DNA of 64,000 bases from Lutibaculum sp963816555 (GCA_963816555.1 CAWFLD010000010.1:95090-159089), one strand, 5' to 3'. Positions 1 through 14,361 are shown, counted from the first letter of the stretch. Program-made: numbers and translations. The notes: generated from the letters alone by a model not told the origin.

Positions 1-576
1 GCCCTCGTCGAACTCGGTGTCGGAGGAGAAGCGGCCGGTCAGCTCGTGGCGGCCCCAGTCGGACTTGAGCTCGAGGTCGCTGCCGAGCTTGTAGTAGGTG
101 CCGGCGTCGCCGTTCTGCGGCAGGGCGTCGATGTTGCTGCTGCGCCCGGCCAGCACGTCGATCGAGGGGTGCAGCACGAAGCTGCCGAGGCGGATGCCGA
201 GCGGGGCGTAAGGGTCTTCCTCTTCCGGCGTCGGCGCCGGCGTCGCCTCCAGGGCCTGCGCCTGCGCGGCATCGGCCTCCTGCGGCGACGTCGGCGTGCC
301 GGGCGTTGCCGTTGCCGGTGCCGCCGTGGCGGTGGCGTCGCCGATGACCGGCGTGACGCCCGTGCGGACGCCCGTGACGGAGCCGGTCGTCGCGACGTCG
401 GAGGTGCCGTCGGCCGCGGCCGGCGAGGCGGTGCCCAGGCCGTCGGTCTGCAGCGTGTCGAGGCCGACCTCCGGCACCAGGCTCTGCCTCAGCGCCTGCG
501 CCGCCGCGCGCTCCGGCGCGCCGCCGGCAAGCGCCGCCAGCCCGAGGACAAGCCAGAGTTCGTGTCGCACATGCAT
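1..576 (-). CDS. Outer-membrane beta-barrel protein, N-terminal part (truncated by window edge)
   Basis: An open frame of 192 codons runs leftward from ATG 576 off the edge of the window. It begins with a signal peptide: a short basic start, the hydrophobic run LWLVLGLAALAGG and a cleavage-like AAAQA near residue 28. An Ala/Pro/Thr-rich linker follows to about residue 115, then strand-like sequence with alternating residues (LGIRLGSFVLHPSIDV, then TYYKLGSDLELKSDWG), typical of outer-membrane barrels of the OMP_b-brl_2/BBP2 type. The signal peptide and alternating pattern are seen directly; the family is inferred from them. The barrel itself lies outside the window, so the function (porin-like, adhesin-like or export-associated) is open. 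It diverges from motA, with a CtrA-type box between the two starts. Confidence 0.6.
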   Translation of the reverse strand, partial: MHVRHELWLVLGLAALAGGAPERAAAQALRQSLVPEVGLDTLQTDGLGTASPAAADGTSDVATTGSVTGVRTGVTPVIGDATATAAPATATPGTPTSPQEADAAQAQALEATPAPTPEEEDPYAPLGIRLGSFVLHPSIDVLAGRSSNIDALPQNGDAGTYYKLGSDLELKSDWGRHELTGRFSSDTEFDEG

Positions 577-651
577 CGGCAGCGTCGCGGCCCGCGAGAA
601 TAGCGCCGGCCCGATCGGCCGGACGCCCGACCGACAGTGCGGCGGACATGG

Positions 652-666
652 TTAATCCGCTGTTAA
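652..666. promoter_or_regulatory. CtrA-type binding box TTAA-N7-TTAA
   Basis: TTAA at 652-655 and TTAA at 663-666 are separated by exactly seven bases, the consensus of full CtrA boxes in alphaproteobacteria. The site lies in the 235-bp divergent intergenic region, 76 bp upstream of the outer-membrane gene start and about 145 bp upstream of motA. A weaker copy, TTAA-N7-TAAG, lies at 722-736. CtrA commonly controls motility and envelope genes, which fits both neighbours, but binding is inferred only. Confidence 0.5.
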
Positions 667-811
667 GCATGCCGGGCGGGGCGCGCTGACGGCACGATCG
701 GCAGCATCCTCTTCCCCCCGTTTAACGATCGGTAAGGGACACTCCCTACAGTCGCTGCCGGACAAGGGCGCGGGAACCCGCGCGTCTTCTGAACCGTCAG
801 GACGTAGCCTT

Positions 812-1582
812 ATGGATTTCGCGACCATTGTCGGCATCATTGCCGGTACGGTGCTCGTGGTCGTCGCCATTTTCCTCGGCGGCGACTTCATGCTTTTCGT
901 CGACGTTCAGTCGGTGCTGCTGGTCGTCGGCGGCGCCATGGCGGCCACGGTGGTGCGCTTCCCGCTGTCGGGGGTGATGCAGGCGCTCGGCGTCGGCGCG
1001 AAGGTCGCCTTCACGCAGCGCAAGAGCGAGCCGCGCGAGGTCATCGAGGAGATCTCCCAGCTCGCCGACGTGGTGCGCCGCCAGGGCCCGCTCGGCCTCG
1101 AGTCGGTCGTCGTCAAGAACGAGTTCCTCGCCCAGGGCGTGCAGTACATCGCCGACGGCTACGACGAGGCCTTCATCCGCGAATCGCTCGAGCGCGAGCG
1201 CGACCTCTACCTGGAGCGCCTCGAGGACGGCCAGCGCATCTTCAAGGCGATCGGCGATTCCGCGCCGGCCTTCGGCATGATCGGCACGCTGGTCGGCCTC
1301 GTGCAGATGCTCGCCAACATGGACGACCCCTCGAGCATCGGCCCGGCCATGGCCGTCGCGCTGCTGACGACGCTCTACGGCGCGCTGATCTCGAACCTCG
1401 TGGCGCTGCCGATCTCCGACAAGCTCGCCCTGAAGGCGAAGATCGAGGACCTGAACCAGACGCTCGTGCTCGACGGCATCCTGCAGGTGCGCGAGGGCAA
1501 GAGCCCGGCCCTCATCAAGGAGATGCTGAAGGCCTACATCCCCGAGAAGCACCGCGAGGAAATCGCGGCGCTGGCGGCCTGA
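812..1582 (+). CDS. motA: MotA/PomA-family motor stator subunit
   Basis: 256-residue inner-membrane protein of the MotA/TolQ/ExbB proton-channel superfamily. Hydrophobic segments lie at about residues 5-25, 33-50, 150-170 and 180-200, with a charged cytoplasmic loop (about 60-145) between the second and third that would contact the rotor. The third segment contains the signature SAPAFGMIGTLVGLVQML, followed by DPSSIGPAMAVALLTTLYGA, as in PomA-type stators. The length matches PomA (about 255) rather than the longer classical rhizobial MotA (about 290). motB starts 10 bp after the stop, so the two form an operon. No flagellar genes are visible in the window, so the link to a flagellum rather than another ion-driven machine is inferred from the partner. 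Confidence 0.85.
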   Translation: MDFATIVGIIAGTVLVVVAIFLGGDFMLFVDVQSVLLVVGGAMAATVVRFPLSGVMQALGVGAKVAFTQRKSEPREVIEEISQLADVVRRQGPLGLESVVVKNEFLAQGVQYIADGYDEAFIRESLERERDLYLERLEDGQRIFKAIGDSAPAFGMIGTLVGLVQMLANMDDPSSIGPAMAVALLTTLYGALISNLVALPISDKLALKAKIEDLNQTLVLDGILQVREGKSPALIKEMLKAYIPEKHREEIAALAA

Positions 1583-1592
1583 GGGCGGTCGG

Positions 1593-2450
1593 GTGGCACG
1601 CAAGGACAAGGGCGGCGGTGGCGGCGGCGGCGCGCCGGAGTGGATGGTCACCTTCGCCGACCTGATGTCGCTCCTGTGCTGCTTCTTCGTGCTGATCATC
1701 TCGTTCTCGATCCAGGACGAGCAGAAGATGCAGATCGTCGCGGGCTCGATGCGCGACGCCTTCGGCGTGAAGCCGGAGAACCGCAAGGCCGGCATCATCG
1801 AGCTCGACGGCCTGCCGGACCGCGAGTTCCTCAAGCACCAGTCCGCCGTTCCGAAGGACGAGGAGACCTCGTTCGCGCAGCAGCGCCACGACGAGTACAG
1901 CCAGCAGGGCCCCGAGGCGAACACGACGCGCACGGAGGCCGCCAACATCGAGACGGCGAAGCAGTTCGCCACCGCCGCCGCCTCGCTGCGCCAGGCGTGG
2001 CAGGAGATGCCGGACATCCTCGAGCTGTCGGACCAGATCATCTTCCAGGAGACGCCCGACGGCCTCGACATCCAGATCGTCGACGAGGAGGGCCGCTCGA
2101 TGTTCCCGCCCGGCTCGCGCTATCCCAACGAGCGGACGCGCCTGCTGCTGACCAAGATGGCGCCGATGCTGGCGAAGATGCCGAACCGCATCGTGGTGAC
2201 CGGCCACACGAGCGCCGAGACGGAGAGCGAGGTCGGCCACTCCGCGTGGGACCTCTCCTCGGAGCGCGCCAACACGGTGCGCGACATCCTGGCCGAGCAC
2301 GGCGTCGCGAACGACCGCTTCGCCGGCGTGATCGGCAAGGCCGACAGCGACCCGCTCTTCCCCGAGAACCCCTTCATGGCGTCGAACCGCCGGATCTCGA
2401 TCCTTCTGAAGAAGGAAGAGCCGCCGGTGCCGCCGGACCTCAAGCCGTAG
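1593..2450 (+). CDS. motB: MotB/PomB-family stator subunit with OmpA-like peptidoglycan-binding domain
   Basis: 285 residues from a GTG start (1593) 10 bp downstream of motA. A basic, glycine-rich N-terminus is followed by a single membrane helix starting TFADLMSLLCCFFVLIISF. Asp23 in that helix corresponds to the conserved ion-binding aspartate of MotB/PomB. A plug/linker of about 120 residues precedes a C-terminal OmpA-like domain (about 150-275) with the motif NRIVVTGHTSAE and a terminal SNRRISILL. The protein would anchor the stator to peptidoglycan while MotA and MotB conduct ions. The last 11 bases overlap the converging metallo-beta-lactamase-fold gene. Confidence 0.87.
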   Translation: MARKDKGGGGGGGAPEWMVTFADLMSLLCCFFVLIISFSIQDEQKMQIVAGSMRDAFGVKPENRKAGIIELDGLPDREFLKHQSAVPKDEETSFAQQRHDEYSQQGPEANTTRTEAANIETAKQFATAAASLRQAWQEMPDILELSDQIIFQETPDGLDIQIVDEEGRSMFPPGSRYPNERTRLLLTKMAPMLAKMPNRIVVTGHTSAETESEVGHSAWDLSSERANTVRDILAEHGVANDRFAGVIGKADSDPLFPENPFMASNRRISILLKKEEPPVPPDLKP

Positions 2451-3435
2451 GGCCGCGGCCGGTCCCGCCGGCCTGCCAGACGTCGCCCGGCTCCATCGCC
2501 ACGAAGCACCCCGGCGGCAGGCCCAGCCGGTCGATCTCCTCCCGCAGCCTGTCGCGCGGCTCGAGCCGCGGCTCGTCGGTCAGCTGGAACGTGCCCCAGT
2601 GCACGCCGAGCGCCTGCGCGGCCCCGCAATCCTGCATGATCTGCACCGCCTCGGCCGGGTCGACGTGCTGGGGCTTCATGAACCAGCGCGGCGCATAGGC
2701 GCCGATCGGCAGGATCGCGAGGTCCGGGCGCCCGTGGCGCTCCCGCACGTCGCGGAAGATCCCGCCGTCGCCGTAGCCCGTGTCGCCCGCCACGTAGACG
2801 AGGCATCCGGGCGCGCGCAGGACGAAGCCGCCCCACAGCGCCATCCGCCGATCCCGCAGGCCGCGCGCCGACCAGTGGTTCGCCGGGTGCAGCCAGACCG
2901 CGACACCCTCTGCGAGCCCGGTGGACCCGTGCCAGTCGAGCGTCTCGACCTCGATGCCGCCGGCTTCGCGCGCGACGACGCTGTCATTGCCGAGCGGCGC
3001 CACGAAGCGCGGGCGGTCGCGCCGCCACAGGCGGCGCAGCGTGTCGAGGTCGAGATGGTCGTAGTGGTCGTGGGTGAGGAGCACCGCGTCGATCGGCGGC
3101 AGGTCGTCGAAGGCGACGCCGGGGTCGTTCACGCGGGCCGGCCCGATCCACCGGAAGGGGCTCACCCGGCGCGACCAGACGGGATCGACGAGCAGGTTCA
3201 TGCCGGCGAGCTGGATCAGCACGCTGGCGTGGCCGATCATCGTGACGGTCAGCGTCTCCGCCCGCTCCGCGGGGACGGCGCGGCCGGCCGGGGCGGGCGC
3301 CCATTTCGCCCGCTCGCCGCCGAAGCGCCAGCGCAGGAGATCGCCGAAGCCGCGTTCGGTGGAGGGGTGGCCCGGATTGAAGAAGCGGGTGCCGTCGAAA
3401 TGATCCGACGGCGGCCCCTCGTGGTAGCGCTTCAT
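2440..3435 (-). CDS. MBL-fold metallohydrolase (UlaG/NAPE-PLD-like)
   Basis: 331 residues. The metal-binding motif THDHYDHLD (about residues 120-128) is the HxHxDH signature of the metallo-beta-lactamase fold. Further ligands are suggested by PANHWSARG, the AGDTGYGD segment and the late VHWGTFQLTDEP, which match the family of N-acyl-phosphatidylethanolamine phospholipase D/UlaG-like hydrolases. MIGHASVLIQLAGMNLLVDP is the usual first-strand signature. No signal peptide is visible, so it is probably cytoplasmic. The substrate is unknown and the genomic context gives no clue. The gene overlaps the motB end by 11 bp in convergent orientation. Confidence 0.8.
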   Translation of the reverse strand: MKRYHEGPPSDHFDGTRFFNPGHPSTERGFGDLLRWRFGGERAKWAPAPAGRAVPAERAETLTVTMIGHASVLIQLAGMNLLVDPVWSRRVSPFRWIGPARVNDPGVAFDDLPPIDAVLLTHDHYDHLDLDTLRRLWRRDRPRFVAPLGNDSVVAREAGGIEVETLDWHGSTGLAEGVAVWLHPANHWSARGLRDRRMALWGGFVLRAPGCLVYVAGDTGYGDGGIFRDVRERHGRPDLAILPIGAYAPRWFMKPQHVDPAEAVQIMQDCGAAQALGVHWGTFQLTDEPRLEPRDRLREEIDRLGLPPGCFVAMEPGDVWQAGGTGRGPTA

Positions 3436-3453
3436 CGAGGCCTCGCCCTCTCC

Positions 3454-3498
3454 GGAGACCGGGCCGTGGGAGACCTGGCCATGGGAGACCTGGCCATG
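3454..3498. repeat. Three tandem copies of a 15-bp repeat
   Basis: GGAGACCTGGCCATG occurs exactly at 3469-3483 and 3484-3498, with a three-mismatch copy at 3454-3468. It lies just downstream of the gltD stop and upstream of the metallohydrolase start. It looks like local slippage; no function is evident. Confidence 0.75.
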
Positions 3499-3511
3499 CG
3501 CCGGCTCGCCG

Positions 3512-4933
<1,422 letters not shown>

Positions 4934-4945
4934 GCCGTCTTCCCC

Positions 4946-9607
<4,662 letters not shown>

Positions 9608-10287
9608 GGCTCGTCTCCTTCGTCTACCTGGGCCGCCCCGCGACGTTCTCCGGAAGCGGCGTCCCCGGTTCACCGGCCTGCCCAAGGGCCGCCGGCGACA
9701 GGTGTTTTTGGCTTCGTGGAACGAGGGCGGACCTTGCCGCACGTGCCGCCATTTAGCACGAACCGACCGCGATCGGGCGTGCGGAATGGGTCAGCATCAC
9801 TGTCCTATCCGGCGGCCAAAATGCCAGATTTGGAACTTCCCCGCAAGGCGGCCGACGCAGCAATATTGCGTGGAGGAAAGGTATCGCGACAGATCCGGAA
9901 AGCTTGTGAGAAATCTACATCACGCTCCGGCGATCCGCGGAAAAATTTCCGTAACGTTGAAGTGACTTCCAGTTGAAATTGCCCTTTGCCAGTGTCCGTA
10001 GCGTCGAAGTCGCTCGTGCCTACGGAAGTCGGGCCGGCATGGAAGCATCGTCGACACGATGTGCAGCCCGGCAGGCAGTATAAGCGGCAGGATATTTTCG
10101 CAAGGCCTCCTTTCGCGAAATCATGAATGCGTTCGCCGCCGTTCTCCGCGGCAACTCATCGGCGAAGAGCGGCAGGAGGCGAAAGAACGGTTCCTGCACC
10201 TGCAAGGCCCGGCTTCCCCGCCGTCCGTGGCGGCTTCGGCACACCGAGAAGCAGCCGACAGGCTGAACCAGAGAAGGGGAAAAGACC
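9608..10287. other. 680-bp divergent intergenic region (gltB / bufferin operon)
   Basis: No convincing gene lies here. The stretch from about 9760 to 10000 is noticeably AT-richer than its surroundings and should hold the gltB promoter (leftward) and the bufA promoter (rightward). Two similar 16-mers, TCCGTAACGTTGAAGT (9948-9963) and TCCGTAGCGTCGAAGT (9995-10010), lie 47 bp apart in direct orientation. A small palindrome GCAATATTGC lies at 9860-9869. No recognised riboswitch was seen. Confidence 0.6.
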
Positions 10288-10601
10288 GTGTCTCACAAGA
10301 CCACGCCACCGCCACCGCCGCCGCCGTTGCCGGCGCCTTCGCCACCGCGCTCCTGGCCTCCGCCGGCAGCCATTCCGCCCAGGCGCAGAGCCTGGAGATG
10401 GAGAAGTGCTACGGCGTCGCGCTCGCCGGCAAGAACGACTGCAAGGCCGGCGCCGGCACGACCTGCGCGGGCACCTCGAAGGTCGACTACCAGGGCAACT
10501 CCTGGAAGCTCGTGCCGAAGGGAACCTGCACGGCGATGGATCTGCCGGGCGACCGGATGGGCAGCCTCGAGCCGCTCGACCGCGACGTGCCGCAGGGCTG
10601 A
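10288..10601 (+). CDS. bufA1: Bufferin-type DUF2282 precursor peptide (frame break near 10303)
   Basis: Small exported peptide of the DUF2282/BufA1 family, the substrate for MNIO-enzyme modification to a copper-binding metallophore. Starting at GTG 10288, the first six codons (MSHKTT) are in one frame and the rest in the next: ATAAAVAGAFATALLASAG then a QAQ cleavage region. One missing base after ACCAC (about 10303-10305) joins them into a normal signal peptide. The mature part has the four family cysteines in EKCYGVAL, KNDCKAG, TTCAGTS and PKGTC. The corrected length is about 105 residues. The break falls in a GCC/ACC-rich run, so an assembly deletion is likely. bufB follows after 28 bp. Confidence 0.85.
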
Positions 10602-10629
10602 TCGCGGAAAAACCGGCCGGAGGGGCAGG

Positions 10630-11532
10630 ATGAGCATTCCCACGCACCCCGCCGGGACCTTCAGCGACACCCCGATCCCGGCGCGAGCCGGGGTCGGGCT
10701 GAAGGCCCGGCACTACGGCGAGATCATCGCGACCCGCCCCGACATCGGCTGGTTCGAGGTGCATCCCGAGAACTACATGGGCGACGGCGGGCCGCCGCAC
10801 CGCTATCTCCACGCGATCCGCGAGCTCTACCCGCTGTCGCTGCACGGCGTGGGGCTGTCGATCGGCGCGGAGCGGCCGCTCGACCGGTTGCACCTGGAAC
10901 GCCTGAAGCGCCTCGCCGGGATCTACCGGCCGGCCCTGTTCTCGGAGCATCTCGCCTGGTCGACCCACGACGAGGGCTTCCTCAACGACCTCCTGCCGGT
11001 GCCCTACACGCGGGAGACGCTCGACCGCGTCTGCGAGCACGTCGACGAGGTGCAGGAGGCATTGCGGCGCGGCATGCTGCTCGAGAATCCCTCGACCTAC
11101 GTGCGCTTCGCGGACTCCGAGATGAGCGAGATCGAGTTCCTCGGCGAGGTCGCGCGCCGCACCGGCTGCGGCCTGCTGCTCGACGTCAACAACGTCCACG
11201 TCTCGGCGACCAACCACGGCTACGACGCCGGCGCCTATATCGACGCCTTCCCGGTGGAGCATGTCGGCGAGATCCATCTCGGCGGCCACGCCCCGGACGT
11301 CGACGATCTCGGCGAGGCGCTGCTGATCGACGCGCACGACCGCGAGGTCGACCGGCAGGTGTGGGACCTCTACGCCCGCACCGTGCGCCGCACGGGCGCG
11401 GTGCCGACGCTCATCGAATGGGACGCGAACGTGCCGGACTGGCCCGTCCTGTTGGGCGAGGCGACGGAGGCGGAAGGGCTGATGCGGCAGATCGCCGCCG
11501 GCCGCGCCCGGCCGGAGCCGGCCCATGCCTAG
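10630..11532 (+). CDS. bufB: MNIO-family (DUF692) metallophore-maturation enzyme BufB
   Basis: 300 residues from ATG 10630. Multinuclear non-haem iron oxygenases of this family convert precursor cysteines to thiooxazole-type groups. The conserved TIM-barrel motifs are present in order: LKARHYGEI, FEVHPENYMGDGG, LSLHGVGLSIG, FSEHLAWS, LENPSTYV, LLLDVNNVHVSATNHGYDA, EIHLGGHA, DAHDREV and LIEWDANVP; together these supply the His, Glu, Asp and Asn iron ligands. An in-frame extension exists upstream to 10288, but that Pro/Arg-rich stretch is bufA1 read out of frame. bufC overlaps the last 8 bp. Confidence 0.93.
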   Translation: MSIPTHPAGTFSDTPIPARAGVGLKARHYGEIIATRPDIGWFEVHPENYMGDGGPPHRYLHAIRELYPLSLHGVGLSIGAERPLDRLHLERLKRLAGIYRPALFSEHLAWSTHDEGFLNDLLPVPYTRETLDRVCEHVDEVQEALRRGMLLENPSTYVRFADSEMSEIEFLGEVARRTGCGLLLDVNNVHVSATNHGYDAGAYIDAFPVEHVGEIHLGGHAPDVDDLGEALLIDAHDREVDRQVWDLYARTVRRTGAVPTLIEWDANVPDWPVLLGEATEAEGLMRQIAAGRARPEPAHA

Positions 11533-12319
11533 CGCGACGCAGGCACAGTTCGTCCGGGCGCTGCGCGACGCGAGCCTGCCGCCGCCCGGGGGCGTGGCCG
11601 GCCGCGGCGGGGAGGTGCCCTCCCGGCGCTTCTCGGTCTACCGCAACAACGTGCATGTCAGCCTCGTGGAGGCGCTGGCGGCCACCTATCCGGTGACCGC
11701 GCGGCTCGTCGGCGACGAGTTCTTCCAGGCGATGGCGCGCGAATATGTCGGCCGCGAGCTGCCGAAGACCCCGGTGATGCTGAACTACGGCGAGAGCTTC
11801 GCCGACCACGTCGACGGGTTCGGGCCGGCCCGCGTGGTGCCCTGTCTCGGCGACGTGGCGCGGCTCGAATGGGCGTGGAGCCGCGCCTACCACGCCGCGG
11901 ACGCCGAGCCGGCCGCGATCGGGTCGCTGGCCGACATACCGCCCGGGCGGGTCGCGGAGGTCGTCCTCGATCTCCATCCCTCGCTGCGCCTCGTCTCCTC
12001 GCCGTTTCCGGTCCTCGAGATCTGGCGCGCCAACCAGGACGGCGAGGCGGGCACGTGCGGTCCGGCGGGCGAGGGCGGCGACGTCCTGGTCCTGCGCCCG
12101 CGCGAGGCGGTCGAGCTCAGGCGGCTGTCGCCGGGCGCCGCGCTCTTCCTGCGCGCCCTGCGCGACGGCGCCCCGATCGGCAGCGCCTACCGGCGCGCCT
12201 GCGCGGGGCCGGAAGAGTTCGACCTGGCCGTCCATCTCGCCGCTCTTTTCCGCATCGGCGCCGTCGCCGGCCACCGCCTCGACGCCGCCGGAGACCCAGA
12301 GGAGGCCGTGGCCCCATGA
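11525..12319 (+). CDS. bufC: BufC/DUF2063 partner protein for metallophore maturation
   Basis: 264 residues, ATG 11525, overlapping bufB by 8 bp. The N-terminal helical DUF2063 domain (about 1-100) includes RFSVYRNNVHVSLVEALAA and the motif ATYPVTARLVGDEFF, characteristic of the family whose members bind the precursor peptide and present it to the MNIO enzyme. The C-terminal part has the winged-helix-like second domain (RALRDGAPIGSAYRRA). Its older label, DNA-binding domain protein, is probably wrong given the operon. It ends in an ATGA overlap with the DoxX gene, indicating translational coupling. Confidence 0.9.
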   Translation: MPSATQAQFVRALRDASLPPPGGVAGRGGEVPSRRFSVYRNNVHVSLVEALAATYPVTARLVGDEFFQAMAREYVGRELPKTPVMLNYGESFADHVDGFGPARVVPCLGDVARLEWAWSRAYHAADAEPAAIGSLADIPPGRVAEVVLDLHPSLRLVSSPFPVLEIWRANQDGEAGTCGPAGEGGDVLVLRPREAVELRRLSPGAALFLRALRDGAPIGSAYRRACAGPEEFDLAVHLAALFRIGAVAGHRLDAAGDPEEAVAP

Positions 12320-12931
12320 GCGCCCTTCACTCCACCGCCGGCCGTCACGGCCGCGGCATCGTCGCGCTGTGGCGCGGCTTCGACGCACGGCTGGGGCGGG
12401 AGCCTCTGTCGCTGGTGCTGGCGCCGATCCAGCTCATCCTGCGGCTCGTGCCGTTCTTCGGGCTGCCCTTCGTCGCCTCGGGCCTCACGAAGTGGGAGGT
12501 CTTCCCGTTCCTGCTGCCCGAGCCCTTCGCGTGGAACGGCTGGCCGCAGCTGGCGAGCGGCGCGAGGTACCAGTTCACGGAAGTCTGCGACTTCTGCTTC
12601 AACGTCCGGATCTGGGGCACCGAGGAGGCGCCGCTGGTGCAGTGGGGCTTCCCGTTCCCGAGCGCTCATGGCGGGACTGGCCGGCACGATGGAGATCGTG
12701 CTGCCGTGCCTCGTCCTGGTCGGGCTCGCGACCAGGCTTTCCGCGCTCGGCCTGCTCGGCATGACGCTGATGATCCAGCTCGTCATCCCGACCGGCTATC
12801 CCGTCCATGCGGTCTGGGCGGCGGTTCTCGGCGCGATCCTCGTGCTCGGCCCCGGCCTGATCTCCGCGGACTGCATCCTCTCGCGCCTGTGGCGCCGGCC
12901 AGGGGTTCCCGTGGGGGCCGGGCGACTGTAG
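12316..12931 (+). CDS. DoxX-family membrane protein of the bufferin operon (frame break near 12663)
   Basis: Integral membrane protein of the DoxX family, ATGA-coupled to bufC. In the first frame, about 115 codons encode MSALHSTAGRHGRGIV through a helix (VLAPIQLILRLVPFFGLPFVASG) to QWGFPFPSA. The remainder, beginning LMAGLAGTMEI with two further hydrophobic helices ending near GLISADCILSRL, is in the next frame. Restoring a GC pair in AGCG-CTC (about 12662-12665) makes one protein of about 205 residues with four membrane segments. DoxX proteins commonly close DUF2282-DUF692-DUF2063 operons. Their role (redox or metal handling at the membrane) is not settled. The break looks like a dinucleotide assembly deletion. 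Confidence 0.8.
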
Positions 12932-12971
12932 GCTCCGCGCCGTCTCGACCAGCCCACGGAACCCCTCCCGC

Positions 12972-14030
12972 ATGAACTTTGCCAGCGACAACACGGCCGG
13001 CGTCTCGGCGCCGATCATGAAGGCCCTCGAAATGGCGAACGAGGGCCGTTACCCCTCCTACGGCGCCGACGACTGGACGACGCGGGCGACCGAGGCCCTG
13101 TGCGAGGTCTTCGAGCGCGAGGTCGACGTGTTCCTGGTGCCGACCGGGACCGCGGCCAACTCGCTGTCGCTCGCCGCCGCGTGCCCGCCCTGGGGCGCCG
13201 TGCTGTGTCACGCCGACAGCCACATCAACACCGACGAGTGCGGCGCGCCCGAGTTCTACACCGCCGGCGCCAAGCTCGTGACGCTGTCGGGCGGCGGCGC
13301 GAAGGTCGATCCCGCCGCGCTCGACGCGCTCCTGTCGGGCTGGGGCATGGGCGTCGTGCACCACGTCCAGCCGGCGGTCCTGTCGATCACCCAGGCGAGC
13401 GAGTTCGGCCTCGTCTACCGGGCCGGCGAGGTGGCGGCGCTGTCGGAGATCTGCCGGCGCCACGGCCTCGCCCTGCACGTCGACGGCGCCCGTTTCGGCA
13501 ACGCCGTCGTCTCGACCAACGCCTCGCCGGCCGAGCTCACCTGGAAGGCCGGCGTCGACATCATGTCGTTCGGCGCCACCAAGAACGGCGCCATGGCCGC
13601 CGAGGCGGTCGTGGTCTTCCGCAAGGACCTGGCGGAGACGATCGGCTACCGCCGCAAGCGGGCCGGCCACCTGTTCTCCAAGTCGCGCTTCCTCGGCGCG
13701 CAGATCGCGGCCTATCTCGAGGACGGTCACTGGCTCGACCTCGCCCGGCGCGCCAACGCCGCCGCCGCGCGGCTGCGGGAGACGTTCGAGGCGGCACCCG
13801 GCGCGCGCGTGGCCGGCCCGGTCGAGGCGAACGAGGTGTTCGTCTGGCTCGACGAGGCCAGCGACGCCGCTCTGAAGGCGGCCGGCGCGAAATATTACGA
13901 CTGGAGCGGCGATCCCGGTCTCGGGGAGCCGGGCAGGGCGGGCGAACGGCTGTTCCGCTTCGTCACGGCCTTCGCGACGCGCGACGAGGATCTTCAGGGC
14001 GTGGCCCGGGCCCTGTCCGCCGGAGGCTGA
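12972..14030 (+). CDS. ltaE: Low-specificity L-threonine aldolase
   Basis: 352 residues of the PLP-dependent beta-eliminating lyase family, which cleaves threonine or allo-threonine to glycine and acetaldehyde. The PLP lysine is Lys204 in SFGATKNGA; Asp171 in LHVDGARFGN contacts the pyridine nitrogen; PTGTAANSLSL (about 57-67) is the phosphate-side loop; and CHADSHINTDECGAPEF is the usual substrate-side motif. Length and motif order are normal. The start ATG 12972 follows a weak Shine-Dalgarno. The gene stands alone, 40 bp downstream of the DoxX gene. Confidence 0.92.
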   Translation: MNFASDNTAGVSAPIMKALEMANEGRYPSYGADDWTTRATEALCEVFEREVDVFLVPTGTAANSLSLAAACPPWGAVLCHADSHINTDECGAPEFYTAGAKLVTLSGGGAKVDPAALDALLSGWGMGVVHHVQPAVLSITQASEFGLVYRAGEVAALSEICRRHGLALHVDGARFGNAVVSTNASPAELTWKAGVDIMSFGATKNGAMAAEAVVVFRKDLAETIGYRRKRAGHLFSKSRFLGAQIAAYLEDGHWLDLARRANAAAARLRETFEAAPGARVAGPVEANEVFVWLDEASDAALKAAGAKYYDWSGDPGLGEPGRAGERLFRFVTAFATRDEDLQGVARALSAGG

Positions 14031-14061
14031 GCTTCACGGCCGAACGGCCGCCCGCGGCGCC

Positions 14062-14361
14062 TCAGTCGAGATAGGTCACCTCGCGGTTCGGCGGCATGCG
14101 CGGCTCGCCGGTCCTCTTGTCGCGCAGATGCGACGTCACCCTGACGCCGCGCCGGTGCACCCAGACCGGCGAGATCTCGCCGCAGTCGCCGCAGCGGAAC
14201 GCCGCGCGGGAGACGTCGACCGGCCACGGCTCGCCGCGCCGCGCCCGGGGGCGCTCGAAGACCTCGTGGGGACGCGCGTCGTGTCCGGTATGGCCACAGT
14301 GGGGGCAGACCAGGTGGCAGGGGGCGGTCGGTTCCGAGGGCCACTCGACCGGCTGCTTCAT
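14062..14361 (-). CDS. Small zinc-ribbon-like protein of unknown function
   Basis: 99 residues from ATG 14361, preceded by GGGGAGG; the frame is open upstream but the longer start lacks a ribosome site. Two CxxC pairs, CPHCGHTGHD and CGDCGE, are about 45 residues apart and suggest a zinc ribbon. There is no signal peptide or membrane segment. The rest is basic and proline-rich. No family is recognised. It is convergent with ltaE and shares its strand with hsp20 downstream of the latter. Confidence 0.6.
   Translation of the reverse strand: MKQPVEWPSEPTAPCHLVCPHCGHTGHDARPHEVFERPRARRGEPWPVDVSRAAFRCGDCGEISPVWVHRRGVRVTSHLRDKRTGEPRMPPNREVTYLD

Noticed and set aside
722..736. Second CtrA box near motA
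   Set aside because: TTAA-N7-TAAG lacks a proper second half-site, so it is mentioned only as a weak companion.
812..1582. motA as an ExbB/TolQ energiser
   Set aside because: The partner gene encodes a MotB-type protein with the ion-binding Asp and an OmpA-like domain, not ExbD/TolR.
3454..3498. Short tandem repeats as a possible CRISPR remnant
   Set aside because: Contiguous 15-bp units without spacers; no cas genes anywhere in the window.
10020..10244. Small minus-strand frame upstream of the bufferin operon
   Set aside because: No plausible ribosome site, family match or codon pattern; Arg-rich shadow-like composition.
10288..10629. Pro/Arg-rich N-terminal extension fused to BufB
   Set aside because: It is the bufA1 coding region read in the wrong frame beyond its first six codons; BufB homology starts at 10630 with its own ribosome site.
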